64,000 bases of DNA from Septoria linicola (Eukaryota; Ascomycota; Dothideomycetes; Mycosphaerellales; Mycosphaerellaceae): NCBI GenBank assembly GCA_024114885.1, contig CP099428.1, positions 620,001 to 684,000 of the forward strand. The letters are read 5' to 3'. Positions 44,207-55,640 of this stretch are shown piece after piece. Both the position numbers and the translations under genes were made by a program. Under the pieces are notes generated by a model. It ran no database searches. It was not told where the DNA came from and saw only the letters and a list, made by a program, of their open reading frames with translations. The first letter of the stretch is position 1. Every line of letters starts with the position of its first letter.

Positions 44207-45249
44207 ATGGCGAACAGCTTTACTGGTGACCAGCCGCAGGCTAAGATGTCCGTGAGAAGTCTCTCGACATGTCGATTCTTTGACACTGACACGTATAGCA
44301 GTACGGCTCTGCCTCCGATAGCATCGTTCATGGACATGAGCAGCTTTGTTCCGTGCAGCTACTGCAGTCATATGTTTGCCGATCCCCAGCAGTTACGGGC
44401 TCATCAGAGTCAGTGCAGACTGCGTGCACATGGAGACCAAAGGGTAGCTAGGCACGACTCTATGCACTCCGTACACTCGCTCAATGACCCACGCGGATGG
44501 TCCATGATGCCCAACAGAATCACAACACAGTTTCCACCTTCACCTTCATCTGCTGCGTCGGAGACTGACTCTGTCGAGATGGTCTTTACACCAAACTCCA
44601 GCAGAGCATCGTCGGTGTCACGTCCGTACCACGGATCAAGGAGAACTTCTCGTGCCGACAACAGAGTCACAAAGCGCAATCGCAGGCAATCTCCTGGCCC
44701 TGTGGCTGCCAAACATGACAAGAAAGCGAAGAAAACCGAGAAGGAGAAGCTCAACCGAGGCAATCAAGCCGCGGTCATGACTCGCATGGAAGACGCACTT
44801 CAGCACTACTGCCGCTGGGAAAGGATCGAGCAAAGCGGTGGCAATGGCAACAGCGCTGGTCTGACTTCGTGCAAGATCAATGTGCTCCGTGCGTCAGAAG
44901 CCACCGAGCTCTTCCTCCTCCACGAAGCTCGTTGTGCCGCCATTCGCTCTGGTACCTTGGCAGACTTTGAGCGTCGCTGGCAGCAAGTCGCCGAAGACTC
45001 CTTGAAACCAGAGTACCGCCCTGGTGACGGCACCTTCCTTCAGTTACCACCCGGCGAGGAGCCTTGCCGCCACGAAGACACCAAGTCCAAGGAGTGCAGC
45101 GCCCATGGTCACTCTGACTGGCGTGATTGCCGCAAGTCCAGGATGGAAACACTCTTCAGGCGCAACGAGGATGCTTACATCGCTAAGCTGGGCATGACAC
45201 GTCAACAAGCCATGTACGGTACTCGTGCTGCACCCATGCAGGCACGACC
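42478..45249 (+). repeat. dispersed 13-mer TGCAGGCACGACC, three copies
   Basis: Copies at 42478-42490, 43829-43841 and 45237-45249. The first and third share 15 bases (CATGCAGGCACGACC). The third lies inside the last codons of the C2HC-finger gene. I see no clear homology in the flanks. Confidence 0.6.
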
Positions 45250-45283
45250 AAACGTCCTACCTCATCGCCAATCCCGACACTAG
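44207..45283 (+). CDS. C2HC zinc-finger protein, 358 aa
   Basis: A single exon from the ATG at 44207. Residues about 46-66 contain one finger, C-x2-C-x12-H-x3-C (VPCSYCSHMFADPQQLRAHQ, then SQC), with a normal finger core (F and L in place) but Cys as fourth ligand. A basic stretch follows (KRNRRQSPGPVAAKHDKKAK, then KTEKEKLNRGN), then a helical domain ending near EEPCRHEDTKSKECSAHGHS, which holds further Cys/His residues. It may be a nuclear DNA- or RNA-binding protein, but no full transcription-factor domain is visible. The upstream frame lacks an ATG. Confidence 0.7.
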   Translation: MANSFTGDQPQAKMSVRSLSTCRFFDTDTYSSTALPPIASFMDMSSFVPCSYCSHMFADPQQLRAHQSQCRLRAHGDQRVARHDSMHSVHSLNDPRGWSMMPNRITTQFPPSPSSAASETDSVEMVFTPNSSRASSVSRPYHGSRRTSRADNRVTKRNRRQSPGPVAAKHDKKAKKTEKEKLNRGNQAAVMTRMEDALQHYCRWERIEQSGGNGNSAGLTSCKINVLRASEATELFLLHEARCAAIRSGTLADFERRWQQVAEDSLKPEYRPGDGTFLQLPPGEEPCRHEDTKSKECSAHGHSDWRDCRKSRMETLFRRNEDAYIAKLGMTRQQAMYGTRAAPMQARPNVLPHRQSRH

Positions 45284-48200
45284 GTCTCCTGACTTATGCA
45301 TCACGGCAGTCACAGCATTGATTAGCGTTAAGCGAAAAGCGAGCGTACCACTTTCCTACTGCGTTTCGGGCGGAGCAAGCGATCCAACTTTACACTCTTT
45401 GAACTACTTGGGCGGAGAGCAAGCGTGCTGATCTCAAAATCTGTTTTACTCTGGCGTTGATACCACTTGGGCGGCAATGTATCTACTAGCATTTCGGTGG
45501 CACTTGAACATGGAGTCAAAAGCGAGAGAGGGAGAACATGTATCATACTAGACGTGGCGGAATACCCATGGAGGACATATTTGACGACGAGACGATGACG
45601 AGAACGAAAAGCAGCGGTATGCAGAGCGAAGGATAGCATAATGTATTTGGTAGTCATTATAGATTGGGTCTTGCTGACATTGCAGCCGAGCGAAAGCAGG
45701 CTGGCTGCAGCAAGAAAACCAACGAACAGAAACGAAAACCATTGTATCTGGTACACACACAACAGCCCTTCTCGCATCCATTCTCTTCTCCCTCATCATC
45801 GTCATGGTCATCTTTTTCCTTGCAACTTTTCACATGAGAGCTCTGCACAAGCTGAAACATACACGTTCCTACAGATTGAACAAGTCCCAACAAAGGGAAT
45901 ATCGAGGCGAGATCACAAATGCGATCTATTCCAAAGTCCTGGGGCTCTCGTCCGGTTCCTGCAGGCATTTGCAAAGCTAGTTTGCGGCCAGCTATCCTCC
46001 ACCCATCGGCCCGTGAGGAAAACTGACAAGGATACTTTTGTCGTGCACGCACGCGGACGCACGAACCCGCTCGTGATCCCTGTGCTCGTGCGGAAACTAG
46101 ACTTTGGACGAACCTCGTGCGTCTCGACTGATAGTTTTCGATTTCAGCTGCTGCATCGTTCCGAAGAGCTACCTAGCTGTTGATGAATCGCTTTTCGTGT
46201 TCATGGAGTTGAGATGCAGGATACGGATTGTGTGTTTCTATATGTAGTCGGCACTGCAGATGTAAGTTTCGTGCCTGATATGCCGCCTGCAGGCTACAGA
46301 CGGTGTGGTATGGAAGTGGTTCCGAGCTCCGGTGAAACCGGTAGTGACATGCGTGGAGGACATGGGGTGGAGATCGGTGAGGTTCAAGTATGGTTATTTT
46401 GAACGATACTGGCAGATGCTACCTGGCTCACAGACTTCGATGCGTTGTTTCTGTAAGACTATGATGTTTCTGTGAGCGTAGAGATGTGATCGGGGAGATG
46501 GCTGGACGGAACATGGCCCGCTTGTCTTCCTATATGTTTACATGCAGGTTTCCGGAGAGAGCTCAAGGGAACATAGCTCAGATGATTTGAGGGTTATGCA
46601 TGATCGATCAGAAGTGGTCTGGACCGGGAACATCTTGGTCAAGGGGTGACAGAATCTAGGGTCGCTGTGATGCGCATCTGCTCCTTCCTTGATGGACTTC
46701 TACCATATGGGCATAGCTGTATAGTCAAGCTACTTTCCCATCAGTCCTCAACTCATCACGACAATCAAGCAAGCCTCACTGCAAGCCCACGTGAATAGAA
46801 CGCTGCAGCTGTTCGGACCACGTTCCATACTGATCTTTGGCTCGCTAGCCAGCCGAGGAAACGCTCCCGTGGAAGGCTGCGGCGCTCCGGCATATTGCAT
46901 GGCAGTCATGTTGTACGAACGGCTTCATCGATTGTGCATGACAAGGAGCTCTACATAAGCCGACATCCGCACATGCAACCAGAACAGCCGCACCGAATTT
47001 CAGCATGTAAGAGCCGTCGCACCGCAGACCAAGCACAGCATGAAAGTTCCATGCTGCAATACCGTGTGCTGAGGTCACACTGCTCGTAGGCGATACAGTT
47101 GGCGATGCTTGTTCGTTCATTTCTGAACCTGGTCCCAGATCTATACCATGAAAACTCGTCAATGCGATCGGAAGCATCGTGCTGCAGCTTGGACAAGCAT
47201 CGGAGTGTGAGGCACACCTGTTCCTATAACCGTGTCATGTGCCCGGTAATTCGAGGCGGCTCGTGATGACGTGGTGCAGCAAGACCTATCGGTCCAAACC
47301 TCAGCAAGTTTGGTGGTAGTTAGTCGTATTCGAAGCTCTTCGGACGAGGGATGTGATGTCACTTAGACTCTTCTCACAGTGGACATTGGCAATATGACAG
47401 CGCAACTGTCTCAAGCATCATCCCCAGCGTTTGCTGGTTTCCCATAATGAGTCTAGATGAAGTCGTTGCAGGTGTCAGTATGCATAGAGTGCTTTCGTCT
47501 GCCACAGGCAATAAGCTCAAGTGCAGTCATTGCTTGTCGACTTCTGCCGCGGAACATGGCTTGGCGACGAAGATTGTTGGCATTGACGATGTCCTCGTTG
47601 TGAGTCTTCCTGGAGCTCGCGTGAACAACGCCAGCCATTGCTAGTGACCGGCATCAACAGTCTGTTCTGCTTGGAACGAGTTGGCCACAAGAAAGGCAAT
47701 CTCACTTGAACAGTAATTGGAGTGTGCAGCCCTTTTGCTATTTTGACAGAGGCTTCGTACCCACCACCACCGGCACCTACTGCACGCGTCAAAGCTACTT
47801 TGTGTTGTGGCTAAAGAAGCTTTCTGCAACTTTCAGCAATGCTACGCGTCACGGCCGTCAGCAGTGGCGATGACTAGGCAGCACACTCGTCAGCGGACGG
47901 GTCTATTGCGTGTGCGATGGATGGCAGTCGCGATCGTGGTATGAGACTGTGCAGATACTGAATCCCAAGATGCGTTGAAAGCGAATGTGATCGAGATGTG
48001 CGGCGGAAAGTCTGCGGACAAAGCTCTAGTTAGTTAACTAGGATCAGCAAGCTGGTGAGAGTCGGAGACCAACGAACTGGAAGCCACGCCAAGAACGTGC
48101 TTTCCGCTCACTTCGAGACTCCTAACTAGTGGTCCATCTCCAACTCCATCGTGAGAGACCAATCCACTACGCCGCTCGTTATCGCCCATTGAACACCGCC

Positions 48201-48387
48201 TTACCGCCCACTCCGCTCACGTTCTCCCACATCCTCTCTTCCAGCGTCGAGCGCCTCTCACCGGACCTCCCACCGCGAGATCTGGCGCCCAACACCCATC
48301 GTGGCTGAACCGAAAGTCCGCCAGCGAAGCAGCAGCGTACGCGGACTGCCGACGCCTGTGGGCGCTCGAAAACTCCCAACGCCCGCC
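45284..48387. other. 3.1-kb gene-poor stretch
   Basis: The longest stretch without a supported gene. Frames such as 45641-46183 (plus) and 46845-47217 (minus) show no domain, signal peptide or coherent splicing. No terminal repeats or transposase found. The last 200 bp belong to the GT62 gene promoter and leader. Confidence 0.4.
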
Positions 48388-49845
48388 ATGCTTCTTCCCA
48401 AAGGCACTGGCATGACCTGGAAAAGCGCACGCGCCCGATTACCGCCGAGTCGAGCGATATGGAACTTCCTTACAAGAACGCGGTTCTTACTGTTTGTTGC
48501 GATCGCGGGCATCATTGTATTAATATGGAATGGCGTACGAGGGACAGCAGGTGATTTCCAGAAGTGAGTATGCCTACCGAAGTGGTAGTGCTCGTGGCAG
48601 CGGGTGCACTGTCTGGCTGCTCACTGAGCATGCGCTAATCGCAATGCCAGGTTCTACTGCTTTGGGCCCGCGAAATCGCCTATGCAGATGACAGCGAATG
48701 AACAGGCGCAATGGGCAGGGCATCTACAGACACCTGTCATTTTCAACCATCACGAGCCCATTGAGATCAATAGCTCGAGCATCCAGCACGTGGACCTCAA
48801 CCCGATCGCCTCGACACCGAAAGCCCTCGCCAACGAGGAGCGTGTCTTGATTCTGACGCCGCTGAGGAATGCGGCACCATACGTTGAGCAACACTTCGAT
48901 CTGCTCTCGCAACTCACATATCCACACAAACTTATTGATCTGGCGTTTCTGGTCGGCGACAGCACAGATGATACGCTTGCTGTACTCAGTATGGAGCTGG
49001 AAAGGATCCAGTCGAGGCCGGACAACATCCCTTTCAGGAGCGTAATGATTGTGTCGAAAGACTTCAATGTGGCAGGAGAACAGGACGTCGAAGCTAGGCA
49101 TGGTTTCGCAGCCCAAGGCCCAAGAAGGAAAGCCATGGGCAAGGCGAGAAACTACTTGCTCTCGGCTGCACTGAAGCCAGAACATAGCTGGGTTTATTGG
49201 CGTGATGTGGACATCAAGGACAGCCCAAACAGAATCATTGAGGACTTTGTCGCCCATGATCGCGATATCCTCGTGCCTAGTACGTGGAAACATTACTCAG
49301 CTGTGGGTCCAGTGACTAATGAGAAACAGATGTTTGGTTTCATCGCTACGAGAATGGGCGCGATATCGAGGGACGGTTCGATTACAATTCCTGGCAGGAG
49401 TCTGAACAAGGGCTCAAGCTGGCGAGCACGCTTGACAAGGATGTCATTCTCGCAGAAGGTGCGATATGCTTAGTTGCCAAACAAGATGCCTCGTACTGAC
49501 TTTCTCACAGGTTACAAGGAGTACCAGACTGGCCGTAAATACATGGCAAGAATGGGCGACTGGCGAGATAACAAGGACGTCGAGATTCCACTGGATGGAA
49601 TTGGAGGCGTCAGTATTCTTGTCAAAGCTGATGTGCACCGATCTGGTAAGTGAACAGATATGAAATGTCATCGACTAGCAGCTGAGAGGTTGACAGGTGT
49701 AAACTTCCCCGCGTACTCGTTCGAGAATCAGGCCGAGACTGAAGGCTTTGCCAAGATGGCGAAACGAGCTGGATATGGCGTGTATGGCCTACCGAACTAC
49801 GTTGTCTGGCACATCGACACCGAGGAGAAGCCCGGCAATGCATGA
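48388..49845 (+). CDS. GT62 alpha-mannosyltransferase (Mnn9/Anp1/Van1 family), 405 aa
   Basis: Exons 48388-48563, 48651-49279, 49330-49458, 49511-49645 and 49697-49845 join in phase. It is a type II Golgi protein: short basic cytosolic tail, membrane anchor (RFLLFVAIAGIIVLIWNGV), stem, then a GT62 domain with RVLILTPLRNAAPYVEQHFD, IDLAFLVGDSTDDTLAVL, the AAQGPRRKAMGKARNYLL segment, the metal-binding DVD in YWRDVDIKDSP, and FENQAETEGFAKMAKRAGYG. These enzymes form the M-Pol complexes that build the N-glycan mannan backbone. The frame is open before 48388 without an ATG. I cannot separate Mnn9 from Anp1 by eye. Confidence 0.92.
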
Positions 49846-50223
49846 GGAGGATGAAGGAAAGAAAAGCTAATATGTCGTTCATGTGAACACGCTGTCTTTG
49901 AACACGAGCGCTGCTAGACCTGCTTCATCTTCTAAATTTGGCATTTCGCGAAGCGCAGCCTGTCCAAGTGTTGGAGGTCCGACGCAGCGAATGAATTATA
50001 CACGCGTGGCGCGAGTGGAGTTGCAGGGTTTCTTCCGCCTCTGGAGTAGGATATGGGAATGAGTTGGTCGTGGTTCTGGCATCAAGGAGCGATATGGAGG
50101 GAAGTGAATATTGTGTACAGTACCTACTCGCTACACGAAGAGCTGAATGAAGTGAGTGATCTCCCCATCGACAATGGTGCCTGTTCGTGCAACCAAGGTG
50201 TCGATCTGCGACATCGGAGCTGA
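49846..50223. other. intergenic, nothing recognised
   Basis: About 380 bp between the GT62 gene and the HET remnant. Confidence 0.4.
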
Positions 50224-50952
50224 GACGTCGCAGTTGATGCACCTTGGTGGGAGCAAAGACCATACCGCCCACGATCCAATCACCTGTTTCACAAAGCTGT
50301 CGACTTCTTCGTTACACAAGAGTGCACGAGATCTTATGACAAGATTTTCGGCATTCTAGGTCTAGCCAAAGGTCGTATCGAGGTCGATTACACAATATCT
50401 GTCATCGACCTCTTTATGGCGACTCTCGCCGACTACTCTCTTTCTCTGGGTTTCCTCACCGATGACTGGAAAGGTCTTCGGAAAAGGATGGGTTTGATGA
50501 AGATGACCTTGAACATCAAGGAGGAGATGAACCTGATTGCGCCTTTCATGGCCTTTGAACTTGATCCATTCGACCCGGTAGTCTATCTGATAATTCACGA
50601 GATCGCCGGATTCTTTGTGCCAGGATGGGGCAAAGAATTGTGTCGAGAAGCTACCCAGACCTGGTGGTACCACTGTTGTCCTGGAGATAACATTGCCACG
50701 AAAACCGTCGATATGATCACAGGGTCGGAGCCGAAACTGGAGTTCAAGTACATCGCGGGTATATTCGTCACTGGAGTGAAGCTTCTTGGCAGCGAGTTGA
50801 GTTCTTACCAGGCACAGGACAAGGCCATCCGGGCGGATCAGGTGTCTTTGAAGAAGGATAATGCTGAGATGACAGCACCTACATACGATGGAGATACGAA
50901 GACACACCAGCAGTGGGTTTCGTTAGCGTGGACCATCTCTCAAAGAAAGTGA
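50224..50952 (+). pseudogene. HET-domain protein remnant, N-terminus lost
   Basis: One open frame after a TGA at 50221. It carries the hallmark RSYDKIFGILGLAKGRIEVD followed by YTISVIDLFMATLADYSLSL, which corresponds to the conserved 'D(K/R)IFGLLGLA...DYS.SV..LF' block at the end of HET (heterokaryon incompatibility) domains. The earlier HET blocks are missing, the region upstream gives no matching frame, and the first ATG (50416) lies after the motif. The remaining C-terminal part (to QQWVSLAWTISQRK) is of unknown type. It is best read as a truncated relic; a splice from an unseen upstream exon is the alternative. Confidence 0.6.
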
Positions 50953-51263
50953 GAGCGATATCAGGATTCCGGCGAGGATGCGGATGGTGATATAGACGAT
51001 GAATCGTGGACGATGACTGGGTGAACTTTGGAAGACTTCAGTTCTGATCGCCACAATGTCGTGTTATTTCCTGTCTTGCAATTCAGCTTCATATGTTCAC
51101 TTTCATCATGGGATCGAGCCATTCCTCCGACACAAGGAAGCAATGCCAACCTTGATAACAGCCTCTCAGTAAAGCTTGAGTGCTGCACATGCGTACTTTT
51201 TCCCCCTGCTCTCCCCGCTCGTATCGTTCAAACACATCCCTCCCATCTCCACCAACAACCCAT
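50953..51263. other. short intergenic gap
   Basis: Convergent 3' flanks; nothing recognised. Confidence 0.4.
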
Positions 51264-51839
51264 CTACTTCAACGCCTCCCTCACAGCACTCTTGAACGGG
51301 AATATCTGAATCTGCTCCACGCATTAGCCCAACCCAGCACTCCTCCCCCTCCTCATCCCCTCTCCCCTCTGTCAACAAAAGTCACCACTCACCTTCTCAA
51401 CATCCCAAACCCCCTTCGTATAATAAACATCACTCTTCACCAACTCCATCACCTCCTCTTTCGTATCGGCCTCGGCCATCAACACACTTCCATTGATCTT
51501 CGGGGGTTGGCCTTCTTGCAGCGGTTCGTCGAGGGAGGCGCCGCCGAGGACGAGAAGGCCCGAGGAGATGTGGGGTTTTATTGCGGCGAGGTGTTGGCTA
51601 GATAAGAAGGAGAGTCAGAGGATGTGGGGGAGGAGGATGGTGGGAGGAGAAAAGGACATACGGTCGGATTTCCATGCGGGATGCGAGGGCGTCGGGTTTG
51701 TCGGGGAGGATGACCTGGTCCGGGACATTGTGATCAGTTTAGGTGTTCTTCTTTGAGTCGAGTATTGCAGAGCATTGCAGAGTGTAGCTAGCTACGGGAT
51801 GTAGGTACAGCTACATACCATCCATTCTTGCTTGCCCAT
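51264..51839 (-). CDS. YCII-domain (YciI-like) protein, 108 aa
   Basis: Exons 51819-51839, 51662-51714, 51393-51597 and 51264-51311 (minus), all in phase. The product begins MGKQEWMVILPDKPDALASR, then HLAAIKPHISSGLLVLGGAS, with MAEADTKEEVMELVKSDVYY, and ends with KIQIFPFKSAVREALK. This is a single YCII ferredoxin-like domain with the conserved H in 'HL..I'. Such small enzymes or enzyme subunits occur widely in fungi; the substrate is unknown. Four exons in 330 coding bases is high but normal for this fungal family. Confidence 0.9.
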
Positions 51840-52263
51840 GATTGCGACTGAGCTTGTGAACTGGCGAGTTTGTTGGATTCGACTTGATGAGAAGATAGGA
51901 ACGGAAGATCTGAAGGCTTGTCGGCTTAGAAGAAGAAGGGCTGACATCAAAACGTGTTAGAATACAAAAGTGCAAGCATGCATGTCCTTGATAGAAGCGA
52001 TCTCGGCTTAAGGAAACAGAGTGGGGAGCTTTGTGAAGTTAGGCTGAAAGATTAAGCGTGTTCAACGGCGACGTCAACTTCTGCCTTCGCTCCTCGATTG
52101 ACGAAAGAATGCATATTCTCGCCGCCTTCCCTAGAAGCTAGTGATAGTGAACCTGCGACAATGAGCCCTCTTCAGACCTCCGGCCTTTTAACACGAAGCC
52201 TCATCGTCCTCTGATGTGCGATCGACCATTTCCCCCACAGCACTTTATGCTCATGCTGCCACT
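51840..52263. other. intergenic, nothing recognised
   Basis: About 420 bp, the YCII promoter and the 3' flank of the next 2EXR gene. Confidence 0.4.
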
Positions 52264-53130
52264 TCAATACTGTATACTCCGCTTCAACAGTTGGAAACAC
52301 ATCAAATCCAGACGACCGTTGTTGTGACGCACCATGTGATCGATCGCTCGCTCTAATTCCTGTCTTGTCTGGAGGATCTCGTTCTTTCGGAACAGGTGGC
52401 GACGGGATGAATTCCAGCGATGAATCCTGAGATCTGGGACGTAATCGACAAGATAAACCTTCTCGCCGCCTCGCGGCAGATTGATGTGCCAGTATTCTCT
52501 ATCTTGTGCTCTCCGCTTGAGAGTCAATCTCTGGACGTGAGCTAAGATCCCGTCTGGTGCTGTTTGAAAGAAGCGATTTCCCAGTCCCTCACCCGACATG
52601 ATTCGGGCCGTACATGTGAAGCGCACGTGGGAGTAGAGCTGCTCCAAGACCTGATAGCGCATCGCGCGATTCGTACACGCCAAGGGAGGTGGTGGTACGA
52701 GGCTACCTCCAGTCCGACTTGCTTGGTTCTGGATGTAGGCGAGGAATGGCAAGAAATAGTAGTCGTACACCATGTGCCGGAGTTCGAGTGGCAGCCTATC
52801 AAAGTGCGTGGGAGTTGCCGCAGTGGGAAACTCGTCTTCATCATGAAGCAGCGCGATCAAGCCGTCCTTCGTGTATACCGCCGGTGTCCTCAATTGGCGA
52901 TCCTCAGCGAATTTGAGAAGCTCTTCGAAAGTGTATCTTTCGTATGATATGAGACTCCGTTCCGCGCGCGTCCTGTGATAATTGAGCTGCTCGAGTGAGG
53001 CGCCCGCGTTTTTGTATGGATGAGAAAACGCGTCCAAGTCTTTTCTGGCTGAACGTAGAGTTGCCCGGGCAGGCTCGAGTTTCCAATAGTTGGTCGCTGT
53101 CCGACGTTTCAAGTCTCTGACTTGAACCAT
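52264..53130 (-). CDS. 2EXR family protein, 288 aa
   Basis: A single exon, intact. It begins with the family N-terminal signature (TATNYWKLEPARATL after a short basic start). Two helical modules follow, one with YTFEELLKFAEDRQLRTPAV, then the 2EXR core THFDRLPLELRHMVYDYYFL and PPPLACTNRAMRYQVLEQLY. The C-terminal half is basic (LTLKRRAQDREYW). It is the most diverged of the family members here, yet keeps the two-part architecture. Function unknown. Confidence 0.82.
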   Translation of the reverse strand: MVQVRDLKRRTATNYWKLEPARATLRSARKDLDAFSHPYKNAGASLEQLNYHRTRAERSLISYERYTFEELLKFAEDRQLRTPAVYTKDGLIALLHDEDEFPTAATPTHFDRLPLELRHMVYDYYFLPFLAYIQNQASRTGGSLVPPPPLACTNRAMRYQVLEQLYSHVRFTCTARIMSGEGLGNRFFQTAPDGILAHVQRLTLKRRAQDREYWHINLPRGGEKVYLVDYVPDLRIHRWNSSRRHLFRKNEILQTRQELERAIDHMVRHNNGRLDLMCFQLLKRSIQY

Positions 53131-53387
53131 GCTGAGTTGGAAAAGTGCTCAACGCCGGCAAAAAATTGGAGATGAAGCGATGTGGATATGGCGATGAGTG
53201 ACAGTCTCGTGTTGTTGTCAACAATGTCGCGACGATGAGTGCGACAGGTATGATCTTGCCTCGACCGGCAGGTACTAATCTCAGGTGGTGACGTCCGTTC
53301 CACTGCATCCACAGACCAAATGGGGAAGCTGCTGCTAGAGAGGTAAATGAGGTATCAAATCCTCGAATATATTTCAACATACCTCAT

Positions 53388-54991
53388 CTACAACTTCGCC
53401 TTTGGTTCTTCCGACTTCAACATCGCATCTGCAATATTCCGTCTCTGGATCTTGCCCGTCGCGGTCTTCGGCATTATCTGTACAAAGTACACCTTCTTCG
53501 GCACCTTGAATTTGGCAACCTTCTCCTTCATGTACGCGATCAACTCTTCTTTCGTCAGATCCTGACCATCCTTGACCACAATTGCAACGCCAACATCTTG
53601 TCCGTACAGCTCATCTGGTATGGCGAAGGATACTGCTTCGGCAACCTTTGGGTGCTGTGCTAACGTGTTGTCCAGCTCAATAGGGCTGATCTTCTCGCCG
53701 CCCTTGTTGATGAGCTCCTTGATTCTGCCTGTGATGATCACATAGCCCTCCTCATCCAAGAAGCCTTGGTCGCCGGTCCTGAAGTACCCACTATCCGTGA
53801 ATGCTTCTCGATTAGCCTTGTCGTTGTTCAAGTATCCCTCGGTCACGTTGTTTCCCTTGATCGAGATCTCGCCTTGCGTGCCTTGTGCCACCTTGTTGCC
53901 CGCGGCATCTAGAACGACAACCTCCACACCTTGGCCAATACCAACAGACCCAGGCTTTCTCTTTCCTTTGCTCGGGAGCGGGTTTGATGTCATTTGATGT
54001 GATGCTTCGGTCATGGCGTATGCTTCTAGCACTGGTGCTTCGAAGGCAGATTCGAGGTCGTGGAAGATCTTGGGACTGAGAGGACTGCTGCAGCTGCGAA
54101 TGAATCGAATGCTGGGGATCGGGTTAGGCCAGGCGGAGGGTGTCTTGAGCAGGATCTGGTGAATCGTGGGCACTGCAGTGTACCAATTCGCCTTGTGAGT
54201 GACAAAGTGGTTCCAGAATGTGCTTGCCGAGAATGCGCCTGGTACAATGACTGATCCACCAGATGCGAGAGGAGCGAGGAAGCCTGCGAGGAGGCCGTGG
54301 ACGTGGAAGAGCGGCATGACCAGCATTGTCCGGTCTGCGGCAGAGAGGTCGTAGGTGGTTTTGATGTTCAGCATAGTCCTTGTGAGGTTGCGGTGGGAGA
54401 GAGGAACGGCCTGTCTTCACGTTAGTGTCCATCCATACTGGTCCACTTGATCGCGAGCCATACCTTTGGTCTACCTGTGGTGCCGGAAGTGTGCAGGACC
54501 AGCGCCGTGTCCTCTGGCTGTGCCTGCTCCACCTGCACACTGCCATTCCCTGCAAGCTTTCCTTCATCCTTCACATCCAGCACAATCTCGCCCGTCTTTG
54601 GATCTTGGTAGCACTCGGCTACTGCAGCGTTGTATCGCTTTGCAGCCTTGACAGCTGGACCATCGGCCTGTCCTTGCGGCACCAACACCAATGCTGACGA
54701 CAGATCATCAATGTAGAACTCGAATTCGCTCTGTTTGTATGCCGGGTTCAGCGGTGCGGCAATGCCTCGCTGCCATGCCGAGGCCAGGAAAGACACGATG
54801 AAGGCATAGTTATTGGGAATGGCGATCGAGACGGCAGCACCAGGCACAATTCCCAGCTTCGCGAGCTTGTGCTGGAATGACAGGATGTCGGCGTAGAGCT
54901 GCTTGTAGCTGATCTCCTGCACAGGCGGGCCGGGCACCACCACGGCCGTCGCAGTGGATGTGGACGAGAAGGCGTTGGACAGCGTCGACAT
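53388..54991 (-). CDS. PCS60: peroxisomal oxalyl-CoA synthetase-type AMP ligase (Pcs60), 516 aa
   Basis: Exons 54464-54991 and 53388-54410 (minus), donor GTATGG and acceptor GAAGACAG. All adenylate-forming motifs are present: LHTSGTTGRPKAVPLSHRNL, LFHVHGLLAGFLAPL, EAYAMTEASHQM, GYFRTGDQGFLDEEGYVI, GRIKELINKGGEKISP and the catalytic lysine in PKTATGKIQRR. The C-terminus is AKL, a canonical PTS1 for peroxisomal import. The yeast orthologue Pcs60 and plant AAE3 activate oxalate to oxalyl-CoA for degradation. The length matches. An upstream in-frame ATG at 55048 is possible but less likely. Confidence 0.93.
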
Positions 54992-55640
54992 GGTGGAGGA
55001 ACTGAAGGTATATGGAGAATGGAATGTAAGAAAGAGTTTCTCAGCCACCTACTGCGTTACTGCTCTCCGCTGATGGCACTAGTTACGGCAACGCCTATCT
55101 CTGCCCGTGGAGAATGTCGCAATCGCAATCGTGATAGAATAATAAAAGCATTGGAACCCCGTCATGCGGACCGAACGACATCGGCGAGAACCGCGTCGGC
55201 GCGTTCACCACATCCCGACCGACTCCATCTTGTTCATTTCCACCGTCACATCACGCCTTTGGCAGCTGCATGACTAGAATGAGCAAGCAGCGACCGCACA
55301 CCTATCCAGAATCAGTCCGACCACTGCTGAATACCACTCATCTCACAGCATGGTGACGGCAGCCCGACAGCAACTATCATCTTACAATTAATACAGACGC
55401 CCCCAACCCGATGAGCGGCATGCCTGATCATCATCATTCATAAGCGTGTCATTCGTCAGCTCATCATTCATAGCGCTATCATACTCGAACACACCCCTCA
55501 CAAGAGCTCTCCCGCCCGCACGAGAGCTCCTCCACCAACACCAACCTCTTTACAATCACTTCTTCCCAACACTAAAATCATAAGTCAAACATCCAGCTCT
55601 AATCTTCCCACCAGTACCTCCATTATTACCTGCCATCCAG
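54992..55640. other. intergenic, nothing recognised
   Basis: About 650 bp between the esterase 3' end and the PCS60 promoter. It has AT-rich CATCATTCAT-type simple sequence near 55427-55475. Confidence 0.4.

Noticed and set aside
45641..46183. 180-codon plus-strand frame in the large gene-poor stretch
   Set aside because: No ATG-context, domain or conservation signal visible; the opposite strand is equally open.
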